64,000 bases of DNA from Aphrocallistes beatrix (taxonomy: Eukaryota; Porifera; Hexactinellida; Sceptrulophora; Aphrocallistidae): NCBI GenBank assembly GCA_963281255.1, contig OY725501.1:124001-188000 (forward strand). The letters run 5' to 3'. The notes under the pieces are model-generated. The model made no database searches. It saw nothing but the letters and a program-made list of their open reading frames with translations, and had not been told where the DNA came from. Both the position numbers and the translations under genes were made by a program. Below, piece after piece: positions 13,101 through 23,600 of the stretch (its first letter is position 1; every line of letters begins with the position of its first letter).

Positions 13101-16100
13101 GATGTTGATTGGGTCAATTTCCTTTACATAGGAATAGGATATCTCTGTCATTCCTGGTGAAATTTCTACAGACAAAATCTAAAGTTAAAGCAAGTAAACC
13201 TTAATAGATATTAAAAAATTAACTCACTAATGGTATTAGCAACGTTGAAGATGGCAGCTTTGTATGTTGCTTGATTTAACATGTGACACGAGTGATAACC
13301 TTCTGATGACGTCATGATATCAAGAGTACTAATTCCTGTGTTAGCATTCCATTGAGATGATCCTGTCTTACTAATGAGTGTAGAGTAGGTAGATAGTACC
13401 ATTGTATCTGCTGGGAAGTGTCACTAGTCGCACACACTAGTGTTGTGTCAGTGTAGAATATGTTGCTGACAAGTGGTACATATTCCCCTTGTGGATTTAG
13501 TATTGCAAAGTTGGTGCCTAGAATTCATTGCATTTTAAAAATAGCAGAAGTATATCGTGAATTACTTGTAGATATTCCTACCAACCTGTAGCAGTAATCC
13601 TTATCTGAACTGTAAGTGATTCATTTCCGTTTATAGAAGATGTCACATAAAACTGATATAATCCAGTATAATTAGCAGTGAATACTGAAAATGTAATGTG
13701 ACTCGAGGTAACTTCAGTATTGTCAGGTCTCCTCCACTTTCCTATCAGGTTAGTTTGTAGTGTGACATTCTGACTCAGCACTCTAACACTAGCTGTGTTG
13801 GTGATAGGAAGTAGGTCTGTGTGTGTTGTAGTACTGTCAGCTGTGAATGTGATGACAGGAGGTCCTGTATTCAATAAGAAGACAATAAATCAATTGTATA
13901 AGCAAATTGTTGATTGACGTTAAGATAATCTCACTTTGATCATAAATATTATCTGAGAGGAATTAATCAAATGGAATATTGTAGAAACCATACGAACGGA
14001 TATTTTCTCCCGTGAGGAGGAAGATGCAAGTAAATCACTGGTTAATCCGATTTCTGGATAATAATAAATAATTCACTTTCACTTTCAATTCAACATTCTT
14101 AGCCAAAGTAGGGGTTTAAGTAACCTAGAACATATTTAGGTATAGTGTGTACGCAAAAAAATTCTGGCATCATAACCAAAAGATTGTATACACGTATAAT
14201 TTATCCTAGTTAAATGCTCCAATTAAAATTCACGTGATAATAAATGAGTATTGTTCATGGTGATGTTATAGGATGTGCTAGATTCTACCCACTTAATTGT
14301 GCTCAAATTAACTAATGAATTTTCAAAATCGCACAACAGTAAGATGTTGATGGGGTCAATACTCTTCACATAGGAATAAGATATCCCTGTTATTCCAGGT
14401 AACAATTCTAAAAATAAAATCTAAACTTCAAAGAAACAAACAAAAAGTGTCATTAATCGCACACACTAGTGTTTTATCAGTGTAGAACATGTTACTGACA
14501 AGTGGTATATAGCTCTCTTGTGAAGTCTGCATTGCAAACTTCATTGCATTCTAAAAATAGCAAAATTATATCAGATATTCTTACTAACTTGTTGCAGTAA
14601 TCCTAATCTGAATTGCAAGTGCTTCATTTCTGTCAATAAAATATTTCACATAAAATCTATACGATCCTGCATGATCAGCAGTGAATACTGGAAATGTAAT
14701 GTTATTCGAGGTAACTTCAGTATTGTCAGGTCTCCTCCACTTTCCTATCAGGTTAGTTTGTAGTGTGACATTCTGACTCAGCACTCTAACACTAGCTGTG
14801 TTAGTGCTAGGAGGTAGGAGTGAGTATGTTGTAGTACTGTCAGCTGTTAATGTAATGACAGGAGGTCCTGTGTGCAAGAAGAATACAATAAATCAATTGC
14901 CAATTAATTTCTCTACAAATCAACTCGAGCTTACCTTGAACATAGAGATCCACTGTTGAGAACTTTTCAGATTGAGCAAAGTAATGACAGTTTATCTTTG
15001 ATTGTAGACTATTAAAGTGACCCCCAAAATTCAGAATGTTCAAAAGATTACTGAGAGATGAATCATCATCATCATCATTATCAGAAGAGATAAATACATC
15101 TCTCAAATCCCTGGTTTCATTCTTAGGATCGCACAGTATCCAAGTATCACTACTGTCAACTCCTGCTGTGTAGATGTAGGACATTCCAGATTGCAACGCT
15201 AATGGGATACAAATAGGAAATTTAGTTTAAGCAAATTATTTGAATAATCAACAAATACACTCACTTATTGTCTTAACTGGGTCAACTATGCCAGCGATAT
15301 AAGTCTCACTAACTCCATTATTGCTAATATCACAACTATAGAATCCCTGTGAGGAGATGCTAGTTGAGAGAATACTGATTCCTTCTGATGAGATGTTAGT
15401 GATGCTGTTACTTGATACAGCAGTTCTCGTAGAGAAAGAAGATGCTTGGAAATACCAACTCACGGCAGTGTTTGGGTCAGTTAAACAAACTAATTTCGTG
15501 TCAGAATAGAAGATCGCATTGCTTTCTATTTCTATATAATCTCCTGAAGATGTTTGCATTCCAAATGGCGTACCTATTTAGATTAAATAGAGAATCTCAC
15601 ATTACCGGACAAAATCAGATCCAATTGAACTCGGATAAAACAAAAGATAAAGAACAAAAGCATGCACTAAGTATGTATTACTCGAATTAAGAAAAAATTT
15701 AATATGTGGATTTAGAAAAGTACGTACTGCTACCGTAATTTCCGACTGAAATCAGCTCAGTAAGCGATGTTCCTATGGCATTTTAGAATGATATGTGTCC
15801 ATATCTTACCTGTGATATGAATTAATATTCGAATTGCTTCGCTGTTATTTACATAGAAAGTGTATAATCCTGCGTTGACTAAAGTGAAAGTAAGAAATGC
15901 TATTGAGTTAGAATCAACTTCTGTACTGTCAGGTTTCTTCCATTTTCCTGTCGCATCAGTCTGTAGAGTGACATTGAGACTGAAAACTCTCACACTAGCT
16001 GAGTTTGTTTGTGGATATAGCACAGCATAGTTCGCTGTTCCATCGCTTGTTGTTAGTGTCACAGTGGTTGGATCTATAATAAATACAATATATTATATAC

Positions 16101-16478
16101 ACTTTGTTTTCCTTTATAATGCTATGTATTTGGTGTGCAAATGTTTAGCTTGTGAATTATACCAATTTGTTTCAAAAAGATAATGTAAAATGTTGGAAAT
16201 TCTTAATTACGTATTCACTATAACCTTATAATTAAGTGAATATAAGAACTTTATAACTAATTTTTTATATTATCTACTCCGAATATTGCTCAAGGGCAGA
16301 AAATATGGGCCCTGGCTTGACTATGCCATTGGTAATTAGAATATGAATATGTAATTCTTTGTATCAATCTACGCCAATTTAATAGCTTTGCTGGTTCTGT
16401 ATTTATATACTCACCTGTTTCATCCGTCAATAATATTTTTAGTCCAATAAAGATTATGATGAACAAATGATATCTCAT
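7146..16478 (-). CDS. R1: Ig-array receptor tyrosine phosphatase, tandem PTP domains
   Basis: Multi-exon gene read by splice sites. Exons: 16478-16415 (signal peptide, MRYHLFIIIFIGL), 16073-15810 C1, 15573-15265 A1, 15198-14935 B1, 14867-14589 C2, 13864-13586 C3, 13165-12920 B3, 12846-12565 C4, 12505-12197 A4, 12125-11874 B4, 11729-11445 C5, 11286-11014 C6, 10936-10637 A6, 10471-10196 B6, 9954-9646 C7, 9574-7278 (FN3, membrane segment, both PTP domains) and 7199-7146 (end). These join in frame to about 2113 residues: 14 Ig-like domains, one fibronectin III domain, a single membrane span (about 1434-1459), PTP D1 (about 1551-1823) and D2 (about 1846-2113). Exons A2, B2 and A3 are present but broken and were left out; because all are phase 1-1, skipping them keeps the frame. 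Likely a cell-surface receptor that dephosphorylates tyrosines. It lies head-to-head with its paralogue R2. Exon choice in the damaged stretch is uncertain. Confidence 0.82.
7278..9574 (-). CDS. R1 exon: fibronectin III, membrane span, PTP D1 and D2
   Basis: One 2297-nt exon. The fibronectin III domain comes first and is nearly the same as in R2. The membrane span is followed by a basic stop (KMRKTKN). D1 has the phosphotyrosine-loop region (NKYKF..PYDKSRV), DYINA, the WPD loop (WPDHDVP, general acid near residue 1729), the P-loop HCSAGVGRTG (nucleophile Cys near 1761, Arg near 1767) and the Q-loop (MVQTFCQY). By family rules D1 should be catalytically active. D2 keeps the fold but has WNE in place of WPD and HCQDGIGKTG in place of HCSAGVGRTG (Arg to Lys), like the inactive second domains of CD45-type receptors. 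The donor after VPTL joins to a 54-bp last exon that encodes the final helix of D2. Confidence 0.92.
13228..13517 (-). pseudogene. R1 exon A3, frameshifted Ig exon
   Basis: Clear A-type Ig exon with good splice sites, but 290 nt long instead of a multiple of three. Compared with the R2 exon A1 (18221-18517) it lacks 7 bp (AGGCTTC) between CTACCTACTC and TACACTCATTAG, near 13376. The frame breaks after the tryptophan strand and would hit a stop. If skipped, the flanking phase-1 exons still join in frame. Confidence 0.8.
14113..14268. repeat. Dispersed ~150-bp repeat, copy 1 (inside dead R1 exon)
   Basis: Shares long similar stretches with 16592-16740: TTCTGGCATCATAA, TTATC-TAG-TAAATGCT and ACGTGATAATAAATGAGTA, all in the same order and spacing. 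Its right end coincides with the point where exon B2 of R1 loses homology to other B exons. It therefore looks like an insertion that broke the exon. I see no coding capacity and no clear terminal repeats. Confidence 0.65.
14266..14550 (-). pseudogene. R1 exons A2 and B2, truncated Ig exons
   Basis: Two adjacent dead exons. A2 (about 14550-14453) keeps an acceptor and the first third of an A module, up to the first cysteine (LVCAINDT), then loses homology. B2 (14407 to about 14266) starts well (SYSYVKSIDPINILLLCD, then IKWVESSTSYN) but stops matching other B exons at about 14266, where a dispersed repeat begins, and runs into a stop without a donor. The second half of B2 was not found. Confidence 0.75.
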
Positions 16479-16591
16479 ATTCACTTAAAATAAGCTTTGA
16501 ATTATTAAACAAGTTTTCATTGAATTTAAATACTATCGATTAGCAAGATGATATTTTTTAAATATGAGCCTACATTGAAAATATCCAGGTT

Positions 16592-16740
16592 AATTAAGTT
16601 ACCTCGCAGTTATTTTAAGTGCAGTGTGCTTATAAAGAAGGTTCTGGCATCATAAGCAATTGAATAGAATTTATCTTAGCTAAATGCTTCAATGAGAATT
16701 TTACGTGATAATAAATGAGTAGTCTTATTCATGATGATGT
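16592..16740. repeat. Dispersed ~150-bp repeat, copy 2 (upstream of R1)
   Basis: Second copy of the repeat at 14113-14268, in the same orientation. It lies just upstream of the R1 signal-peptide exon, in the gap between the divergent genes R1 and R2. Confidence 0.6.
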
Positions 16741-17117
16741 GTACATTGATTTAGCAGCCACAAGCAGATAAATCTTACATAGTAAAACGCTAGGATTTTT
16801 TTCGAATTGATAGAAGAATTGACAAGTCGTAGAGATATGAAAATTAGCATGTAGGTACCAGATGATATGACTACGATTAAGTTCGAATATCTAAGCGAAA
16901 TTTCACACTTCTGCACATAAATGGAATACACCTTTTCTATGCAATATATATGGCTTCACTATCACGATAGAAATCATTGTAAGGAGCTTTAATGAACTGT
17001 CATTGTTATGAATACTTCAAAGCAAGATGTATTGGTTATTAAAACAATGAATTCGTTTATTATTTTGTTTAAATCAGTGATAAACAATGATAGTACGATT
17101 CCTCGAATCACTGTTGG

Positions 17118-17280
17118 AATCGGGTCGGGTTCAAGTTCAAGCTCAGGTTTGGCTTGCAAGTTGTAATAGAATATATCAATAAATAGAATATAGTTGGGTT
17201 TGGCCTCAAATACTGATTCAAATTCGGGTTCGGGTTCAGATTATAATTGAAGTTCGGGTCCTGACTCCAATTCTGTCCCG
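17118..17280. repeat. Degenerate GGGTTC-rich hexanucleotide tract
   Basis: Two clusters of GGGTTC/GGGTTT-like words (about 17120-17155 and 17223-17266) separated by AT-rich sequence. They look like a decayed simple repeat. It is too irregular to count units and carries no coding signal. Confidence 0.5.
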
Positions 17281-17677
17281 AATAGCTAGTTTCTTATAGA
17301 TAAAACTTACGAATCTTAATCTATGGGTACGTTGATAGTAACCTAATACTATGTGGATCAGAAATTGAGCCAATATAATGAAAGCAAATACGTGTACATG
17401 TTGCATATGTGAAATATCCACCTTAAATTCCTGGCTATCATGTTTAACATAAAATCTCCGCAATCTTAGTCATCATATCTTCCAGGCTATAATTTTCGGA
17501 AATTTTATATATTTTTCCTGAATCATAATGCCATGTGATATGTGTATTAGAATTCACTACGCAAATCTAATAATCTCTAATCAAGAGTGTATTACATAAT
17601 GCATATAGTGAAGCTATAAATATTTTAAACGCTATCACATTCAGCAAATATATTCGGATTATATCTGGTGCCAGCAA

Positions 17678-20600
17678 ATGCGGTATTTTACTATATTTAT
17701 TTTGACTTTTACTTTAATAAGTCTCTCTCTTGGAACAGGTATTTGAATAAATAGATTTAGCTTGAATTACAATTGATTTCTATGCTGACTGATAATATAT
17801 TAGGTATACTGCATATTTGAATAAGACGCTGATTCTTACGATATTTAGAATCTTATATTAGTGGTTTATATGTATATACTAGAAACTCCTGTCATCATAT
17901 TAACAGTTGACAGTACTACAACACACTCACTCCTACCTCCTAGTACTAACACAGCTAGTGTTAGAGTGCTGAGTCAGAATGTCAGGCTACAAACTAACCT
18001 GATAGGGAAGTGGAAGAGACCTGACAATGCTGAAGTTACCTCGGATACCATTGCATTTTTTGTGTTCACTGTTAGTGATGCTGGATTGTATCAATTCTTT
18101 GTGACATCTGGGAACGGAAATGAAACACTTGCAATTCAAATCAATATTACAGTGACAGGTTGGTAGGAATATTTAATCGATGATACAAGTTTGTTATCAA
18201 TAAAATGATATGAATTATAGGCACCAACTTTGCAATCCTGACATCTCAAGGGAACTATGTACCACTTGTTAGTAGCATATTCTACACTGACACAACACTA
18301 GTGTGTGCGACTAGTGACACTTCCCAGCAGATACAATGGTACTATCTACCTACTCAGGCTTCTACACCCATTAGTAAGACAGGATCATCTCAATGGAATG
18401 CTAACACAGGAATTAGTACTCTTAATATTATGACGTCATCAGAAGGTTATTACGTATGTATAGTGTTGAATCAGGCAACATATACAACTGCCATATTCAA
18501 CATGGATAACACCATTAGTAAGTTATTTTTTAATTTCATTAAAAAGGTTCTTTTCTTTGAAGTTTAGAGTTTTTCTCTAGAATTGTCACCTGGAATGTCA
18601 GAGATGTCTTATTCCTATGTGAAGGGAATTGATCCCATCAACATCATACTGTTGTGTGATTTGGAAATTTCAATTGTTAATTTGGGCACAATTAAGTGGG
18701 TGAATTCTAGAACAACACAAACATATAACAACCCTCTCATTCTTAATGATCTGAATACTGCTAATGAACTAACACTGACTTGTCAAGTGGGCAGAGCAAC
18801 GGTAACACCTTCTGTTAGGATGAAAATTATTGGTTAGTTTATGTTATGTTTGAATATAATATTCTGATTTATAACCTTTTCTCACAATGAACCTCACTGG
18901 ATTTGCTTTCCTAGCATTTATAACATTGTTTTCAAGCATTTTATTCTCAAACTTCACTTGATGACTTGAATTTATCTTAATTTAGGACCTCCTGTCATAA
19001 CGCTAATAGCGGACACAATTACTAAACATGAACTCCTTCCTCCTGACACGAACTCAGCTAATATCAGAGTAGGAACACTTGATGTCATTCTTAGAACTAA
19101 CTTCATAGGGAGATCGAGGCTACCTGATGGCACAGAACTCGGATTTAGTTCTTTAATACTCGAAGCATTCACTCTTAATTATGCAGGATTGTTTAGTTTC
19201 TATGTGACAAACTGGAAAAGGAATGAAGTAGTAGCAATTCAAATTGATATTTCGGTTTCGGGTAAGATTAGTAAATAAAACAATGTTAATAAAATGATTA
19301 TCTATCTACGTATATATTTAAAAGTATTACTTCTTAGGTTCAAACTTTGGAGAGTTGATAGATTTACACTCACTGAATAATTACAGACTATTATCTGGAA
19401 ATAATATATTCTTCGCCAGCACAACATTACTATGTGCGACTAATGACACTTCCAACCAAATACATTGGATATATCGCCAAACTCAGACTTCTACAGCTGT
19501 TAACACTCGACCCTCATATGCTCTTCCTCATGTAGGGGCTAGTGTTTTGTCAATTGCTACGTCAATGCTAGGGTATTACAGGTGTCAAGTGGATCAGGAT
19601 ATTTATGATGTTGCTTTGTTTGAACCTGATACTACCATAAGTAAGTCTCATAATTCTTTTACGTGTCCAGTATTCTCATTTTGATTATTATTATTATTAT
19701 TATTGTCTTTTAGATATAACAGCTGCCATATCTGGACTGTCATACTATTACATTAAAGGAATCGATCCTCTCAATCTCCAATTCCTCTGTGATTCGAATA
19801 ATACAGCAATTCCACTGAATAATATCAAATGGAGAATTTCTGGAAGTAATCATAACAACCCTCTCATTCTTAATGATTTAAATGCGAGAACAGGATCCGC
19901 TTCATGTCAAGCTGGAACATCCAACATCATAGCCACGATTATGTTGACAATTAATGGTAACCTTAATTTTAGGCATTTCGAATGTTCCAATTCGTTTTTA
20001 TAATTACATAAAAATCATTTTAGATCCTTCATTCACGCTTTCTTATAATGGAGTTCAAGTTACAACATACAAGACTTTGAGTCCAAATATCATTACACTA
20101 ATGATACCATTCTTCTCTACACAAATACTGCTGTCTACTAATGTTGAATATGGAATTTGGGTTTATCCAAATTCTAGTACAGTTGTGCTGAATAGAATCA
20201 CAATTCCAATATTAATTTTTGCTTCAGAAGGAAGATATGTTTTCGAAACTAATCAAACGTGGAATGGAAGATCAACTCAGGTCTTCATCTTGCAAATAAC
20301 TTCTACAGGAATTCCATTTGCGAAAATAGATAAGCAGGGGTCATACATCCCATTATCTAACAACGTATTCTTCAATGATGACATATTACTTGTGTGCTTC
20401 ACTGATATCAACACTCTAGTCACGTGGTACTATCAACCAACATCTAAATCTAACAGGACGTTTATATCTTCTTCGCCGGATTTCGATAGTATCGAGACTT
20501 CAACAAATAGACAAGGATTCTACAGCTGCGACATAATGAATAATGGTGTAAATCAAACATATACAGCTGGAATTTTTGACCCAATGAGAACAACAGGTAT

Positions 20601-23600
20601 GTGGTTATTGGACAAAAATTGCAAGGAAATTCAATAGTTTTGCATCATGTCTTTATGTTTTTTCTCTATAGATTTGTCTATAGACATAACTTACAACTAC
20701 ACAATCGATGTTGATAGTAGAGATATCTGGATACTGTGTGACACTAATAACAGTAATATAGATGTGAATAATGTATTTATTTCTGTAGATGGAAACCCGT
20801 TTGGGAATCCATTAAATATCTACAGCATCATTGGAAATTTTAATTCTGGACGAAAGACCATAACATGTTGGAACCAAAGAGACATTCTACAATCTGCTAA
20901 TCTCTATATTCAAGGTTTTTAAGAGGATTAATCGAATATTTTTCATTTTGTAATTTTTTTAACAAACATATTATGACAAATTTCTCCCATAGGACCACTT
21001 AATATTACATTGAAATTTAATAATAACACTGGGGAAGATATTTCAGATTTTTCAATCGTGACAGTTCCACTTTTTGCACAGAATGTAAATCTTACAACCA
21101 ATATACTAGGAAACTGGAATGTTGGACATGAAACAAAGAGTGATGTTATCACAATAGACACATTTTCATTATCGAATAAAGGACTTTATTATTTCTCTAC
21201 AAAGTATACTTGGAATGGAGTAGCTCTGAACGCCAGTGTATTCGATTTAGTGACATCAGGTTTGTAACTTTTATCAAGTCTTTTCAATGTTTTACATCCC
21301 TCTGACACCAGTTATGTCGAACTGAATTTAATACGAGAGTTCTTTTATCACAATCTATTTCTAGGTATCCCTATTGCCCTTAAGACAGGAGACGTCTACA
21401 ACACTGCAATAGTAAACAATCAGATTTTGTTTGAGAGCGTAACATTAGCTTGTACCAGTGAAGCCTATCCAATAACTTGGAATTATCTACAGAGTTCAAA
21501 TGAAGGTTTCAGAAAGGAGGATGAGTCCAGTAGTACAATTAATGGTATAAGTACATTAGTTGTGAATACGGACAAACAAGGGTTCTACAGTTGTAATATT
21601 CAAGAAAATTCATTAATTAAAAGATATACGATCGGAATATTTGACTCTACGACAACAACAGGTGGCTATTTATATTCGGGATATAGGAAGGAACTGACTT
21701 TTCTGAAGGTTATCTTTAATTTTTTATTTAGTCGCACTATCTGGTGTTACATACAACTATACGATTGGAGTAGATAGAGAGGACATGCTCTTGTTATGTG
21801 ATCCTAAGAGCGACAGCATTAACCTCAATGATATTGTGTGGAGGCTCGGTAATATCATTACCAGATTGCCAAATCCATTATCTGTTTATGAGCATCGTGA
21901 GCAGTTCGAAACGAATACGGAAAATTTAATCTGCTATATGGAGGGTACAGATTCAGAAATAGTGAGGAATAAAGTAGTTATTCAAGGTAGAGCCATATAA
22001 TTATAGCATAAGTGTTTCAACTTGTTTTATATAATTAATTAACCTATAGGCCCTCCGCTGATAACTTTCAGTTCTTCATACACAGAATATACTTTCATGC
22101 ACTCTAACTTCACTTCTATCACTATCCCTCTACTCACTTCCAGAATCGAGCTGAATATCAATCTCAGACATGGAGAATGGAGGCGAGGTCTGGTTGATTC
22201 GAACGCAACTTATCCTACAATTCAAATAGATTTATTCACTTCAAGACATATCGGTGTTTATGATTATGCTTTTCAAATGTTTGATGGTAGAGAAGGAATG
22301 ATTTCTGTGAATATTATAGCAACAGGTTTGTTGAATAATTTCATTACTACGAGCGCGTTTCGCCTGCTTGCCGTGCACGGCTGGCAAACACTGCGTGTCT
22401 CCATGAGTAGCCCCCGGGCGGCTATGCTATAATGTAATGATGATTATTTATGTATTGTTGGTTCAATTTTATGGATTTTCGCAAATTTAGGACCTTTAAT
22501 CGCATTGAAAAACACAACTGGTTACTTTGGAATACAGAACAATACATATAGTGAACTTAATACAAAACTAGCTTGCTTTGCAAGTAATCAGGATACTGAT
22601 GCTAATAATACCAACTGGTATTATCAAGAAGATATACCCTCAGATCCCCAAATGGAAAGTGGAGACTATAATGATCAATTAGGAGCAACCAGTATCAATG
22701 TTTTCAAGGAAGGGATCTATACCTGTCGTCTTCAAGGCAATATGCTATTGTCTGTATGGGTTCTTGAACTAAATAATAACACCCAAATACGTAAGTTAAT
22801 GCTTTCAGTTTTCTAAGAAATTACGCCTTTTATCTTAGCTATATTTTAGTATCAAACAAGGATTTAGACGGAGATGATGAGGTGACATATATAATCGGAG
22901 ACCCTTTAACACTATTCTATCATAATCCAAATGTCAGCTTGACTTCTATTCGTTGGACAACAGATATAGTTCAAAATGGAGATACAGACACTATATTGGA
23001 ATTCTACAACAACGTAGATATCAGTGATGTGTTTGCACAGCTAGGATCAGGAGCTTACACATTCAGTTGCTTTTATAGACAGAGTCCTATCACAGTTATT
23101 GGAAATCTTAGTTTGAATATGAAAGGTATCAAGATAGATTATTAAGTATCATGCATTCCTTCATTGCGTATTTAACACATAGGTTAGGTTAGGAATAAGG
23201 ATATAGAATGTAGGAGCGACCTCTAAACGGCTGAGGTTTAGCTAACTTATATATCGTATCTACGTACTTGTATGGGTAATACTATTTGCCTTCTTTCGAA
23301 AATTCAAATATAATTTTAAATGGGATATATCTTAACGAATCAAAATTCTCGCCGCATAAATATTGACGAGATAATTTTTTAAATGCTCCATATAGATACC
23401 ACATACACCAACCTCAACTATGAAGGAGTTTTACAAGGAGAATTTAGTGATGTGATTAATGCAAACTTTCCTCAATCGCAGGAAATTAGTATCCCAATCT
23501 TAACAGAGAACATAAAACTAACATGTGACAATAGTATGTGTGAGTGGTTGATGGAAAGAGATGCAGTTGCAGACTATTCCATTTCAGACACAGAGTATGT

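Larger units (their letters stand above)
16479..17677. other. Divergent intergenic region between R1 and R2
   Basis: About 1.2 kb between the two start codons, so it must hold both promoters if the genes have no untranslated upstream exons. Apart from the dispersed repeat (16592-16740), it contains a degenerate GGGTTC-rich tract (about 17118-17280). I see no convincing open frame; the short frames here lack family similarity. No promoter element can be named with confidence in a genome of this kind. Confidence 0.6.

Noticed and set aside
19685..19707. TTA trinucleotide run as a functional repeat
   Set aside because: It is a short microsatellite in an intron next to the acceptor pyrimidine tract; nothing beyond splicing context supports a role.
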